From Acidobacteriota bacterium (GTDB lineage: Bacteria > Acidobacteriota > Blastocatellia > Pyrinomonadales > Pyrinomonadaceae), in contig QHXI01000078.1 of assembly GCA_003222895.1 (NCBI GenBank), forward strand, positions 1 to 64,000: a DNA stretch of 64,000 nt, read 5' to 3'. The notes below the pieces were generated by a model that worked only from the letters and a program-made list of their open reading frames with translations, was not told the origin of the DNA and made no database searches. Made by a program: the position numbers and the translations under genes. How positions within the stretch are numbered: the stretch's first letter is position 1; the number at the start of each line of letters is the position of its first letter. Below, piece by piece: positions 1-8,997 of this stretch.

Positions 1-1643
1 TTTGGGAAGGCGAACCCGGCGACACGCGCACGCTGACTTATCAGCAACTGCACACCGAAGTTTGTCGCTTTGCGAACGTCCTCAAGAAAGTTGGCGTCGA
101 GAAAGGCGATCGCGTCGCCCTCTACATGCCGCTGATTCCTGAGCTGGCGATCTCGATGCTGGCGTGCGCGCGCATCGGCGCAACCCATTCAATCGTGTTC
201 GGCGGATTCTCGAGCACCGCTCTCATCGATCGCATCAACGATGCGCAATGCAAAGTCGTAGTGACCGCGGACGGAGGCTGGCGTCGCGGCAGCGAAGTGA
301 AGTTGAAAGCGGCGGTAGATGAAGCGCTAAAAGAAACTCCGTCAGTTGAATCCTGCATCGTCGTGCAGCGAACCGGAAGCAATATTCACATGGAGCCCGG
401 TCGCGATCATTGGTGGCATGAACTTATGACCACGGTCGATGCAAATTGCGCGGCCGAGGAGCTTGACAGCGAGCATCCGCTCTTCATCTTGTACACGTCA
501 GGGACGACGGGTAAGCCGAAAGGCATTCTGCACACGAGCGGCGGCTATCTTTTGCAAACTCACCTGACTACGAAATGGATTTTCGATCTCAAAGATCAGG
601 ACATCTACTGGTGCACCGCGGATATTGGCTGGGTGACGGGTCACAGCTACGTTGTCTATGGCCCGCTATCCAACGGCGCGACCGCGTTGATGTATGAAGG
701 CGCGCCGAACTGGCCCGAGCCGGACCGCTTTTGGGACATTATCGAACGTCATAGTGTCAATACGCTTTACACCGCCCCGACGGCGATTCGCGCGTTCATC
801 AAATGGGGCGAGCAGTGGCCTTTGAAACATGATCTGTCGTCGCTTCGTCTGCTCGGAACAGTTGGAGAGCCAATCAACCCGGAAGCGTGGATGTGGTATC
901 ACCGGGTTATCGGAAAAGAGAAATGTCCGATCGTCGACACGTGGTGGCAGACTGAGACGGGCGCGATCATGATCACGCCTCTGCCCGGTGCCACCCCGAC
1001 GAAGCCGGGCTCTGGCACGAAACCATTTCCGGGAATCGAAGTCGATGTGGTGACTCGCGACGGAAAGTCTGTCGGCCCAAACGAGGGCGGATATCTGGTC
1101 ATCACGCGCCCGTGGCCATCGATGCTGCGCACGATCTACGGCGACGATGCGCGTTATCAGCAGCAGTACTGGTCGCAGATTCCCGGCCTTTATTTCGCGG
1201 GCGATGGTGCGCGAAAAGATCAGGATGGCTACTTCTGGATCATGGGACGCATCGACGACGTGATCAATGTCGCTGGCCATCGCCTGGGAACTGCAGAGAT
1301 TGAAAGCGCACTCGTGTCACATGAGGCAGTTGCCGAAGCAGCGATTGTCGCCAAGCCGGACGATCTCAAAGGCTCGGCAATTGTCGCGTTTGTAACTCTG
1401 GAAGGTGGTCGAACGCCGAACGATCCATTGAAAGAAGAACTCCGCCAGCACGTGGCGAAGGAAATCGGGGCGTTGGCGAGACCCGACGACATTCGCTTTG
1501 CCGATGCGTTGCCAAAGACTCGCTCAGGAAAAATCATGCGTCGTCTGTTGCGCGAAATCGCCACGAGCGGATCCGTCGCAGGCGACGTTACGACGCTCGA
1601 AGATTTTTCTGTGCTCGAAAAGTTGAGAGGCGACGAAGAGTAA
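1..1643 (+). CDS. acs: Acetyl-CoA synthetase, 5' end cut by the window edge
   Basis: AMP-forming acetate:CoA ligase, which makes acetyl-CoA from acetate, ATP and CoA in the cytoplasm. The frame is open from base 3 (WEGEPGD...), so the listed ATG at 126 is internal and the true start lies left of the window. Visible signatures are the adenylation loop [11 protein letters not shown], the A5 region WWQTETG, the [13 protein letters not shown] hinge motif typical of Acs, and the C-terminal [10 protein letters not shown] carrying the lysine that is reversibly acetylated in this family. The ends of the C-terminal domain are complete, so roughly the last 545 of about 650 residues are present. No partner gene follows. 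A G/C-rich repeat lies directly downstream. Confidence 0.96.
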   Translation, partial: WEGEPGDTRTLTYQQLHTEVCRFANVLKKVGVEKGDRVALYMPLIPELAISMLACARIGATHSIVFGGFSSTALIDRINDAQCKVVVTADGGWRRGSEVKLKAAVDEALKETPSVESCIVVQRTGSNIHMEPGRDHWWHELMTTVDANCAAEELDSEHPLFILYTSGTTGKPKGILHTSGGYLLQTHLTTKWIFDLKDQDIYWCTADIGWVTGHSYVVYGPLSNGATALMYEGAPNWPEPDRFWDIIERHSVNTLYTAPTAIRAFIKWGEQWPLKHDLSSLRLLGTVGEPINPEAWMWYHRVIGKEKCPIVDTWWQTETGAIMITPLPGATPTKPGSGTKPFPGIEVDVVTRDGKSVGPNEGGYLVITRPWPSMLRTIYGDDARYQQQYWSQIPGLYFAGDGARKDQDGYFWIMGRIDDVINVAGHRLGTAEIESALVSHEAVAEAAIVAKPDDLKGSAIVAFVTLEGGRTPNDPLKEELRQHVAKEIGALARPDDIRFADALPKTRSGKIMRRLLREIATSGSVAGDVTTLEDFSVLEKLRGDEE

Positions 1644-1649
1644 CTGCCG

Positions 1650-1759
1650 AGGGGATGGTGTGTAGGGGATGGGGGTGGGTTTCGCTCCCATCTTGTTTCT
1701 GTGGGTCTAGCGACTGCGCTCTAATGTTGACCCCTAACCCCCACACCCCTGACCCCCGG
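1650..1759. repeat. G-rich/C-rich intergenic 7-mer-like inverted repeat
   Basis: After the acs stop comes a G-rich run (GGGGATGGTGTGTAGGGGAT) and, about 55 bp on, its C-rich counterpart (CCCCTAACCCCCACACCCCT). The two halves can pair imperfectly. It resembles the other short-unit repeat pairs in this window, with a further C-rich copy at 3178-3217. It may act as a weak terminator. Confidence 0.5.
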
Positions 1760-1806
1760 TGTTGGGATACTAGATTGTTGCTGAACAGAATGCGGCGTAA
1801 CAGATC

Positions 1807-2530
1807 TTAGGCGGCTATCGCGTCGATGAACTCGTCCGGTCTTGACCATCTTGTAATAACCGAAAGATTCCCCAAAAGATTTAAATCCTCTTGAGTCCAT
1901 ACGTCCATCGTGTCATCGAACAACGAGACAAACTGGAGAGCTTCGGGGCCAACAAGGTGATTGTTTAGGTCGTACCATGACGCAAGAACGTGTTCCGTAA
2001 CGGAGTGAGCGGCGGCTCGGCTTCCGGTACTTAAAACTTGGACGAGTGAGCTTCGCCTTGGGGGTCTGGTGTGAAAATCCGGCCGCCATACTCGGCCGGA
2101 TCGTCCTAATAACTGTTCGCTTCGTTGAAATGGAATGAGCCGTTCAGTTAGCAGTTGTTCTACTTCGTCAGTGACGGATTCCACTGAACGCGTTCGCATC
2201 GTAAACCAGATGTCAGCCACGCGTAGCGCACCCTGTGCTGTCCTTAGAAGGACGGGAGTAAGCTCATCAGGTGTTCTAGCTGACGTCCTCAATTAGCTTT
2301 TGTTGCTTGGGCGAACGTTTTGGCGAGGTACTTTGCATTCTTAGCCAGCGTAGAGACTCTCCAAGATCAGTAATGGTGAATACACCGTCTTGTTCACTAA
2401 TAAAAAGGTCAATTATGTCGCCATCGGGATACAGAAATGGTGTACGAACACGCGTATAGCCATTCACGAGAGCGCATGAAAACAACTCTCCGAGACCTTG
2501 AGTGATTACGTCGCAAGGAGCTATGCTCAT
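1807..2530 (-). pseudogene. DUF1828-family protein, frameshifted with an internal gap
   Basis: Two minus-strand ORFs together make one DUF1828-type protein. The first (2276-2530, 84 aa) has the family's N-terminal half (YPDGDIIDLFI, FTITDLGESLRWL) and stops just after KQQKLIEDV. The second (1807-2292) has the C-terminal half (ALRVADIWFT, FHTRPPRRSSLVQVLSTG, FVSLFDDTMDVW, WSRPDEF). As I recall intact homologues, about 20 residues lie between IEDV and DEL and are missing here, so the lesion looks like a short deletion that also shifts frame. Function unknown. The family usually sits beside a small DUF6978-like protein, as here: the upstream gene ends 1 nt from this start. It could be real decay or an assembly error. 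Confidence 0.65.
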
Positions 2531-2531
2531 A

Positions 2532-2978
2532 TTACGGAAACCTTACCGGCGCAGGTGGTGGATGCATTTCGCCGTTGTGATGGATGCTCGCCTCAGCGCA
2601 AAACTGCTCCCAGACTTGTAACGGATCATTTACAGGGGCATCAAGGTCGAGCGGTACGTACGCTTCCTTGTCTCTTACTGGTTCGCGCCATCTGTGCTTG
2701 TGACGCTCTCCCACATTCTGACAATCGGGATTATGGTGGTCTTTGCCTAAGTCAAGCGCGTATATCCGGCCACTACCGCGATGGATTAGCGCATAGGTTA
2801 ACGTCTGGGCAAGCGCGTTATAGCTGCCCCTGATAAAGATTGGATGACCAGTTTCCGAATCCACTTCTGCCCTAAATTCGACGGATGGCGAATGATCCTC
2901 GTCATCAGCCCATCGAATGTCGCCCTGTATGACCTTACTCTGATCATCAAGCAGGGCTTCAAAGTCGGCTTGGTTCAC
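2532..2978 (-). CDS. DUF6978-like small protein paired with the DUF1828 gene
   Basis: A 148-residue soluble protein with no signal peptide. It has conserved-looking stretches such as HSPSVEFRAEV, FIRGSYNAL, YALIHRGSGRIYALDLG, then a Cys/His-rich part (DHHNPDCQNVGERHKHRW) that could bind metal or be part of a nuclease-like fold, and ends VWEQFCAEASI. From memory it matches the DUF6978 family found next to DUF1828 genes in mobile or accessory regions. The pairing suggests a two-gene module (toxin-antitoxin or defence-like), but neither role is shown by the sequence. It appears intact whereas its partner is broken. Confidence 0.6.
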   Translation of the reverse strand: MNQADFEALLDDQSKVIQGDIRWADDEDHSPSVEFRAEVDSETGHPIFIRGSYNALAQTLTYALIHRGSGRIYALDLGKDHHNPDCQNVGERHKHRWREPVRDKEAYVPLDLDAPVNDPLQVWEQFCAEASIHHNGEMHPPPAPVRFP

Positions 2979-3177
2979 GAGTGGCTTTTAGCACAAAAAG
3001 TTGGCTACTTCAACGGCCCCATCGGGTCAACTAAAGTATACAGGCTTTCAGACCAAAGCCGTGACTAATCTAGCACGGTCTGCAAGGAAGGCTCTTTATC
3101 AAGACTAGAGCGAAACCGGCAGAGAACCGCAAACAAAATCAGAGGGCCACCAAACAGCACCAATCTAATATCCGAAC

Positions 3178-3217
3178 GCCTAACACTCTAACACCCTAAC
3201 CCCTATCCCCTGACTCC
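3178..3217. repeat. C-rich 7-mer-like repeat (CCTAACN type)
   Basis: CCTAACACTCTAACACCCTAACCCCTATCCCCTGACTCC is a run of degenerate 7-mers (CTAACAC / CTAACCC). It is the same type as the C-rich half at 1730-1759. It lies in the 300-bp gap before the PilZ-like gene. Nothing else was recognised between 2979 and 3280. Confidence 0.45.
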
Positions 3218-3280
3218 TTTTCCTTGTATCATACGCCCGGTTGCCTCAAACCATCTTCGGTCAGAAGAGGAGAACACTTA

Positions 3281-3667
3281 ATGCCCCAGGATGTAGCTAT
3301 TGAAAATCGATCCGGACCACGTTACGTTCACGCCTTTCCCGTCCGTGCAGAGTGGGACACCAACGACGGCACACACATAGTTGCCGAAGGCGAAACGGAA
3401 AACATCGGCCCCGAAGGCACGCTCATCCATCTGCAGCGTGAGTTGCCGCCGGTCGGCGGGCGGGTAAATCTGCGGGTGATGGGTGACAGTGGCGAGAAGT
3501 TGAGCGTGATCACGGAAGTAATTCGCATCGAGCGTAACCCGGCCCATCCCCAGGCGGCGCTCCAGCTTTTGGGCGAAACGGACGAGTGGCGCGGTTTGGT
3601 TTGGGAAGAGGCCGGAGTAAAGATGTCCGAAGCCGACAATGATTACGACGAAGACGAACTCTACTAG
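3281..3667 (+). CDS. PilZ-domain-like protein
   Basis: A 128-residue acidic protein. The listed ORF begins at 3224, but ATG 3281 follows a clear AGAGGAG Shine-Dalgarno sequence at 7-8 nt and is the better start. Residues ~10-105 look like a PilZ beta barrel: an N-terminal basic/aromatic stretch (GPRYVHAFPVRAEW), a NIGPEGTLIHL strand in the position of the (D/N)xSxxG motif, then VGGRVNLRVMG and ALQLL. The cyclic-di-GMP motifs are imperfect (no canonical RxxxR; NIGPEG instead of N-S-x-x-G), so ligand binding is uncertain. The tail is very acidic (EADNDYDEDELY). The AI-2E transporter follows after 29 nt and may be co-transcribed. Confidence 0.55.
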   Translation: MPQDVAIENRSGPRYVHAFPVRAEWDTNDGTHIVAEGETENIGPEGTLIHLQRELPPVGGRVNLRVMGDSGEKLSVITEVIRIERNPAHPQAALQLLGETDEWRGLVWEEAGVKMSEADNDYDEDELY

Positions 3668-3696
3668 CGCAAGCCGCCAACACTGAACGCTTCTTG

Positions 3697-4944
3697 ATGA
3701 ATCAACATCAACCTGCAACGAAAGAAGTCGCCGCCTGGATCCAGACGCGCATTGTACTGCGCATCATTTTCATCCTGCTTGCGGTCGCGGCCTTGTTGTG
3801 GGTGGTCTACAAGCTCACCACCGTTCTTCTGCTGCTGGTCTTGTCGATCTTTTTCGCGTATCTCGTAGCGCCGCTCGTCGATCTCGTCGAGCGACCGGTT
3901 CGTCTTGGTGGGCGCGAGCGAAGATTGCCGCGGGGTCTGGCGATTGGAATCGTTTATGTTGTGATCTTTGCCGCCATCGGTTTAGCAATTTATTTTCTTG
4001 CGCCGCAGCTGGCCTCGCAATTTCCTGAATTCAAGCAGCAGGCCGCAGCCTATTACAAGACGATCACCAGCACATCCGATCGCGTGAATCAATATTTCAT
4101 GCAGCACCGGATGCCGGAAGGCATCGTCAAGGCGGTCAACAATACGATTCTTGGCCTGATTGAAAAGAGCGGAGAAATTGCCAGCGCGGCGTTCGAGAAG
4201 ATGCTCGGCTTAATAATTTTTCTGCCCTGGCTGGTGTTGATTCCAATTCTCGCGTTCTTTTTGTTAAAGGATGCAGACAGCTTTCGTCGTTCAGTTTTGG
4301 CGATGCTGCCGCGCGGTCGCTTGCGCTGGCGTGGCGACGAATTCTTTCAGGACGTTAACAGCACGCTGGCCGCTTACATTCGCGCACAGCTTACTGCGTG
4401 CCTGGTGATCGGCGTAATTTGCAGCATCGGATTTGCCTTGATCGGTTTTCCCAGCCCGCTCGTGCTCGGACTGATTGCCGGCATGTTGGAATTCGTTCCG
4501 CTGGTTGGACCGCTGGTGGTCGCGATTTTGGTTGCGCTGCTTGCGCTGTTGCATTCAGGAATCGGTATGGCGTTTGTAGTGCTGCTATTCCTCGGCGTGC
4601 TGCGCGTCGTGCAAGATTATGTGCTTTATCCGCGCATCATCGGGCAGGGAATTCATCTGCATCCGCTGGCAGTGATTCTCGCGATTCTCGCCGGAGCTGA
4701 GATCGCCGGCGTGGCCGGGATCTTTTTAGCGATTCCGGTGATTGCAATCCTCACTGTTAGTTACCGTCACTGGCTCGAGCATCGTGGTAGCGACACGATC
4801 GCGGAAGTGATCGAGGAAGCAGTCGTCGATGTGCAAATTGAGAGTGTCGAGGCGATTCACCCCACCGCTCTAACTACGCCTGAAGAAATGGCGCGGGTTC
4901 GCCCGGATCTGTTGACTGGCGAACTGAAACTGCCGAATGAGTGA
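3697..4944 (+). CDS. AI-2E family transporter (PerM/YdiK-type membrane protein)
   Basis: A polytopic inner-membrane protein of about 415 residues, the usual length for the family. Two N-terminal hydrophobic helices (IIFILLAVAALLWVVYKL; LLLLVLSIFFAYLVAPLVD) are followed by a soluble stretch and further helices. The conserved central part reads FIGFPSPLVLGLIAGMLEFVPLVGP-like and the C-terminal part VVQDYVLYPRIIGQGIHLHP, both diagnostic. Family members are proposed to export autoinducer-2 or to be ion antiporters, so the substrate here is unknown. ATG 3697 was chosen over the in-frame TTG at 3694; neither has a strong ribosome site. The last ~60 residues form an acidic cytoplasmic tail. Confidence 0.85.
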   Translation: MNQHQPATKEVAAWIQTRIVLRIIFILLAVAALLWVVYKLTTVLLLLVLSIFFAYLVAPLVDLVERPVRLGGRERRLPRGLAIGIVYVVIFAAIGLAIYFLAPQLASQFPEFKQQAAAYYKTITSTSDRVNQYFMQHRMPEGIVKAVNNTILGLIEKSGEIASAAFEKMLGLIIFLPWLVLIPILAFFLLKDADSFRRSVLAMLPRGRLRWRGDEFFQDVNSTLAAYIRAQLTACLVIGVICSIGFALIGFPSPLVLGLIAGMLEFVPLVGPLVVAILVALLALLHSGIGMAFVVLLFLGVLRVVQDYVLYPRIIGQGIHLHPLAVILAILAGAEIAGVAGIFLAIPVIAILTVSYRHWLEHRGSDTIAEVIEEAVVDVQIESVEAIHPTALTTPEEMARVRPDLLTGELKLPNE

Positions 4945-5036
4945 GTAAGCTTAGGCCGCAGATTCACACGGGTTAACAAAGATCAGCTCAGAAGAAAGGC
5001 CTTTTCTAAATCAGTGTTATCTGTGTTCAGCTGTGG

Positions 5037-6140
5037 CTAATTTAGGTCGGCCCTTTTCGTCTCCATCAATTCGATGAAATCTTGGAAGTGATGTTCAGCA
5101 TCGTGCGGGCCCGGTGCGGCTTCCGGATGATACTGAACTGAAATAATCGGAAGCGTCTTGTGACGCATGCCTTCGACGCAGTTGTCGTTGAGGTTAATGT
5201 GAGTGACCTCGACTTCAGCCGGCAGTGTGTCGGCCTTTACCGCAAAGCCATGATTGTGTGAAGTGATTTCGATGTGGCCATCGCGAAAATCTTTCACCGG
5301 TTGATTGCCGCCGCGATGCCCGAACATCAGTTTGAAAGTTTTCCCGCCGAACGCGCGTCCGAGCAGTTGATGTCCAAAGCAAATTCCAAACGTTGGCGTG
5401 CCTGATTGCGCGACGCGTTTCACCTCTTCAACTTCTTTTATCATTGACGCCGGATCGCCCGGACCGTTCGACAGAAACACGCCGTCCGGTTTCATGGCCA
5501 TGACTTCCTTCGCGGGCGTCGACGCAGGCACGACCGTGACGCGACAACCGGCCTGCGAAAGTTCGCGCAGCGAATTTGTCTTCACGCCAAAGTCGTAACA
5601 GACGACGTGGAAACGCTCGTGATTAGCGGCCGGAACTTCGTAAGGTTGCCTGGTCGTGACGACGCTCGCGAGTTCGCGATTTTCCATCGGCGGCGACTCG
5701 CGCGCTTTCTCGATCACGCTGTCTGTGTCGCTGTCGACCGTTGAAAGACAAGCGCGCATCGCACCCTTGTCGCGGATGTGTCGCACCAACGCCCGCGTGT
5801 CAATGTGATCGATGCCGACGATGTTCCAACGCTTCAGATAAGCATCGAGCGATTCTTCCGAACGCCAGTTTGAAGCGACCCGACTTGCTTCGCGCACCAC
5901 AAAGCCTTCTACCCATGGCCGCGCCGATTCGGTATCTTCATTGTTGACGCCATAGTTGCCGATCAGCGGGTAAGTCATGCAGACGATCTGGCCGGCGTAG
6001 GAAGGATCGGTGAGCACCTCCTGGTAGCCAGTCATAGAGGTATTAAAGACCATCTCGCCTACGCTACAACCTTCGGCAGCCCACGAGCGGCCGCGCCAGA
6101 CGCGACCATCTTCAAGGGCCAGGATTGCTGAGTTGCTCAT
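5037..6140 (-). CDS. carA: Carbamoyl-phosphate synthase small subunit (glutaminase)
   Basis: Glutamine-hydrolysing subunit that channels ammonia to CarB for carbamoyl phosphate, feeding pyrimidine and arginine synthesis. It has 367 residues. The N-terminal CPSase_sm domain shows [30 protein letters not shown] and [12 protein letters not shown]. The C-terminal class I amidotransferase domain has the nucleophile in [10 protein letters not shown], the SNGPGDP motif, and the catalytic His-Glu in [11 protein letters not shown]. CarB is not in the window. The Yip1-TPR gene ends 33 nt upstream on the same strand, so the two may form an operon with lepB further upstream. Confidence 0.96.
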   Translation of the reverse strand: MSNSAILALEDGRVWRGRSWAAEGCSVGEMVFNTSMTGYQEVLTDPSYAGQIVCMTYPLIGNYGVNNEDTESARPWVEGFVVREASRVASNWRSEESLDAYLKRWNIVGIDHIDTRALVRHIRDKGAMRACLSTVDSDTDSVIEKARESPPMENRELASVVTTRQPYEVPAANHERFHVVCYDFGVKTNSLRELSQAGCRVTVVPASTPAKEVMAMKPDGVFLSNGPGDPASMIKEVEEVKRVAQSGTPTFGICFGHQLLGRAFGGKTFKLMFGHRGGNQPVKDFRDGHIEITSHNHGFAVKADTLPAEVEVTHINLNDNCVEGMRHKTLPIISVQYHPEAAPGPHDAEHHFQDFIELMETKRADLN

Positions 6141-6172
6141 CTAGTTTTGTTGCTCGTCGGGCTAACCGAAAT

Positions 6173-7507
6173 TCAATGCCGGCTGCTTACGGCTTCCTGC
6201 CGCTTGCCTTTGAGAAACTGTTGCGCTTCATTCAGCCAACGCTTCTCAGTGCGATACTTATAAGCGGGAGCGGTCTTCACAGCTTCAATGCAAGCCTGCA
6301 TCGAGGTCGCAGCTTCCTGGTTGTCGCCTAGCCCGGCATGCGCGCGGCCCATCAGATACAAACCCTCGGGATCGTTTGTGCGGCGATCGAGAAACTTCTC
6401 GAGCGCTTCGCGCGCATCGCTATATTGGCCGGCGGCGATGTAGGTCGCGCCGATCTCGCGCCAGATTTCGTTCTGGGCGTGAAACTGATCGCGCTGCACG
6501 ACTTGCTCGAAATGACCGATTGCTTCCGCCAAACGATTCTGGGCGCGCCCGATGCGGCCGAGCTGATAATGCGCATCCAGCTCGTCCGGATCGATTTCGA
6601 TCGCCCGCTGGAAACGTTCACGCGCCTGATCAAGCTCGCCGCGCTGCTGATGAATCAATCCGAGATTGTAATGCGCTGACGAGTCGCGCGGATTGATCGT
6701 GGCTGCCTCGAGATTCTGCTTGAAGGCCGCACGCGCGCGTTGGCCACTGACGATACCGGTGAAATACCCGCGCAGCAGGAGAAAAAGCATTAACAAGATG
6801 AAAGGCGAACCGATTACGCGCGTGAACAGCAAAGTCCAGATCGGCGAAAGCACAATCGCGCCGATGTAGCTCAACACGACGACGGCAATTGAGCGCACGA
6901 ACGAAAGACGGAAAACTTTTCTGACGGATTCGATCGCGCCGACTGAAAAAATTCCGATCTTCACGGTGCGAAACAAACTGCTTGCGATGAACGCAGGATC
7001 CTTCAGTTCGATTTCCAATTGCCTCTGGACTTCCGCGGGCAGTCTGAACATTGACTTGATTTGCTCAGCCGATTGCATGGAATTAGCTATATAAGCTGCC
7101 TGCACGCCGCTGAAATGGAAGAAGATCGAGATCAAGATCGCGACAAGATTCGCCGCGATTAGCGCATAAAAAATAACCGAGCCGAGCGAGGCGTACTCCT
7201 GCTGTAGCACCAGGCCAAAGCTTCCGCGACGATCGAAAAGATTCGAGGTCAGCGCGAGCAGAGGCACCAGCACGATCACGATTGGCAGAAGCGAAGTCGC
7301 CGCCTGAAAGAGATTACCGGCGATTACCTGTGGGCGAGTGAGCAGCGACGCATTCCCAACGAGCCACTGAATTACGAAAGCATAAAGGACCTGCGAGATG
7401 TAGGCGCAGACGATTGCCGGGAACAAAGCTCCGCGATCGCGCACTTCGCGCATGCCGCGCAGCGGCGCGTAGAAGATCATTAAGATGAGTCGCGGCCAGT
7501 CGGTCAT
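6173..7507 (-). CDS. Membrane protein: Yip1-like domain fused to TPR repeats
   Basis: A 444-residue protein. Residues ~1-265 are hydrophobic, with about five or six membrane helices in a Yip1-like arrangement (WPRLILMIFYAPLRGMREV start; LLPIVIVLVPLLALT; VVVLSYIGAIVLSPIWTLLFTRVIG). Residues ~275-420 hold tetratricopeptide repeats (SAHYNLGLIHQQRGELDQARERF..., DAHYQLGRIGRAQNRLAEAIGHFEQVV..., EIWREIGATYIAAGQYSDAREALEKFL..., GLYLMGRAHAGLGDNQEA). TPRs usually mediate protein contacts; no enzyme motif is present. It lies between lepB and carA on the same strand, but that does not fix a function. Confidence 0.75.
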   Translation of the reverse strand: MTDWPRLILMIFYAPLRGMREVRDRGALFPAIVCAYISQVLYAFVIQWLVGNASLLTRPQVIAGNLFQAATSLLPIVIVLVPLLALTSNLFDRRGSFGLVLQQEYASLGSVIFYALIAANLVAILISIFFHFSGVQAAYIANSMQSAEQIKSMFRLPAEVQRQLEIELKDPAFIASSLFRTVKIGIFSVGAIESVRKVFRLSFVRSIAVVVLSYIGAIVLSPIWTLLFTRVIGSPFILLMLFLLLRGYFTGIVSGQRARAAFKQNLEAATINPRDSSAHYNLGLIHQQRGELDQARERFQRAIEIDPDELDAHYQLGRIGRAQNRLAEAIGHFEQVVQRDQFHAQNEIWREIGATYIAAGQYSDAREALEKFLDRRTNDPEGLYLMGRAHAGLGDNQEAATSMQACIEAVKTAPAYKYRTEKRWLNEAQQFLKGKRQEAVSSRH

Positions 7508-7626
7508 AGGTTCAGTGTCAGAAGCCCGACCATAAGGGAGGGCAACATAGACAATCTTGCCCTTAATGGCGCCCCACGCGAGATGCTCGCGCGGGACCCC
7601 GCCGTGACGCGCGGGCTTCTAATGCT

Positions 7627-8265
7627 TCACCGGTCATCCGCATCCGGCGTGTTGTCGGCATCACGCCGATAGTTTGCTCCAGGCGGAACCGATGTATTGT
7701 GCGTATCGCGCGTGATCACTTTGGCAGCACCCAATGGCCAGTACCGAAACAGCGCCTTCCCGTAAATGTATTTCTTCGGCACCAGACCCCAAATACGCGA
7801 ATCGCTGGAGTTATCGCGATTGTCGCCCATCACGAAATAGTAGCCGGGCTTGACGTAAGTCGGCGGCTTACTCGCGTGCGACATGTTCAAATGCTGGTCG
7901 AGATACTCTTCGTCGAGGTCGCGGCCGTTGACGCTCACGCGCCCTTCGTGCACTTCCACCGTATCGCCGGGCAAACCGATCACGCGCTTGATGTAACTCT
8001 TTGAAGGATCTTCGGGGAACCAGAATACAACGATGTCGCCCCGATAAATTTTCGGCGCCCAGCCATAATCATCGTAGTAGACAAGTTTGACCATAACCAG
8101 CGCCAGGACCATCAGCGCGAAAATTAGATCGCGAACCAGCAGGCGCGATTCCTGCCACAAATGTTTTCGCGCCGCGTCTTTCGGACGCCGAATTTCTATG
8201 TCGCGATCGTCGTCGGGATCAACTGTGCCGAACGGCGGCGGTTGGATTGATTGGTTGCCAAACAT
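7627..8265 (-). CDS. lepB: Signal peptidase I homologue lacking the catalytic-serine segment
   Basis: Type I signal peptidases cut signal peptides at the outer face of the inner membrane with a Ser-Lys dyad. This 212-residue protein has the expected N-terminal membrane helix (LIFALMVLALVMV), then RGDIVVFWFP, the lysine box SKSYIKRVIGLPGD, and box E GDNRDNSSDSR...GLVPKKYIYGKALFRYWPL. Between the helix and RGDIVVF, family members carry ~45 residues including the serine motif SMxPT. Here VMV runs straight into KLVYYDDYGWAPKIYRGD, so about 25 residues with the nucleophile are missing while the frame is kept. As written, the protein could not act as a peptidase. It is either an inactivated copy or an assembly deletion; a functional LepB may be elsewhere. 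The first ~40 residues are a hydrophilic cytoplasmic extension. Confidence 0.85.
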   Translation of the reverse strand: MFGNQSIQPPPFGTVDPDDDRDIEIRRPKDAARKHLWQESRLLVRDLIFALMVLALVMVKLVYYDDYGWAPKIYRGDIVVFWFPEDPSKSYIKRVIGLPGDTVEVHEGRVSVNGRDLDEEYLDQHLNMSHASKPPTYVKPGYYFVMGDNRDNSSDSRIWGLVPKKYIYGKALFRYWPLGAAKVITRDTHNTSVPPGANYRRDADNTPDADDR

Positions 8266-8429
8266 CTTTCGCTAATACGACGGAAGCTGGAGGTTCGTTC
8301 GAGCCGGCGCCGATCCGTCGCGCCTTCCAATCGAGGTTATCTGTCGGCTGCTTTTATTGTCAAACCATTCGATGCGGATGCGCGATAAGTTGTCGCCTGC
8401 CCGCGTTCCCAAACGATTCCGGCAAACGC

Positions 8430-8458
8430 TTGACAGTCGGCGTCGTGCTTTCTATTAT
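8430..8458 (+). promoter_or_regulatory. Near-consensus housekeeping promoter for the HU gene
   Basis: TTGACA (8430-8435), a 17-bp spacer, then TATTAT (8453-8458). This is a sigma70-type promoter with a perfect -35 and a 5/6 -10. The start of transcription would be near 8465, leaving about 65 nt of leader before the GTG start of the HU-family gene. Confidence 0.75.
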
Positions 8459-8530
8459 CGCCGCGCATATTCGAAAAGCTTTCCCAACCTGAAAGTCTGC
8501 GAATCTTTCGCCAAGCTGGAGGCCACGCTC

Positions 8531-8830
8531 GTGATTAAGCTCGATATCATCAACCGACTTGCCGATGAAACGGGAATTCCAAAGTTAAAGGCCGAACAAG
8601 CGGTTGAAGCGCTCTTCAATTCGATGAAGGATGCGCTGTCGCGAGGCGATCGGATCGAGTTACGCGGCTTTGGCGTCTTCATCGTCAAGCCACGGAAACG
8701 CGGTGTCGGCCGCAATCCGCGCACGGGCGAAGAAGTAGCAATTCCTCTCGGCAAGACGATTCGATTCAAGCCCGGCAAAGAACTTCAGAGCCACGACAGT
8801 GACGGTTCACACGATGGTGATGGAGTCTAG
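8531..8830 (+). CDS. HU/IHF-family nucleoid DNA-binding protein
   Basis: Small basic DNA-bending protein, 99 residues, about the usual 90 plus an acidic/His tail (SHDSDGSHDGDGV). The sequence reads IKLDIINRLADETGIPKLKAEQAVEALFNSM..., the flexible arm RKRGVGRNPRTGEEVAIP, then TIRFKPGKEL, all typical. The listed ORF starts far upstream at 8357. GTG 8531, preceded by TGGAGG about 8 nt away, fits the family's start (MTKxDIINxL) and the promoter at 8430-8458. It may be HU or an IHF-like subunit; the sequence alone does not settle this. A hairpin at 8878-8920 probably ends transcription. Confidence 0.9.
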   Translation: MIKLDIINRLADETGIPKLKAEQAVEALFNSMKDALSRGDRIELRGFGVFIVKPRKRGVGRNPRTGEEVAIPLGKTIRFKPGKELQSHDSDGSHDGDGV

Positions 8831-8877
8831 ATTTGCGTTAGCGACGCCCATCGCGAATCGCAAAAACTTCAATGCTG

Positions 8878-8920
8878 ATCGCGGGAGTGGAAGCGATATT
8901 TTCACTCTCGCGATTTGCTT
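8878..8920 (+). terminator. Probable terminator after the HU gene
   Basis: ATCGCGGGAGTG...CACTCTCGCGAT forms a stem of about 12 bp with small mismatches and is followed by TTGCTTTAG, a weak U-rich tract. It sits 50 nt past the HU stop. Confidence 0.5.
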
Positions 8921-8997
8921 TAGAGAATCAGTTTGAGGACTATTGACTTTCCGTGCCCGATGGCACGAGCGATTTCCAGCGAAACCATCTGCGATCG

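Noticed and set aside
666-1280. 204-aa minus-strand ORF opposite acs
   Set aside because: It is antisense to conserved acs sequence and has no recognisable protein features.
2498-2833. 111-aa plus-strand ORF opposite the DUF6978-like gene
   Set aside because: The minus-strand protein is family-like and abuts the DUF1828 gene; the plus ORF is its shadow.
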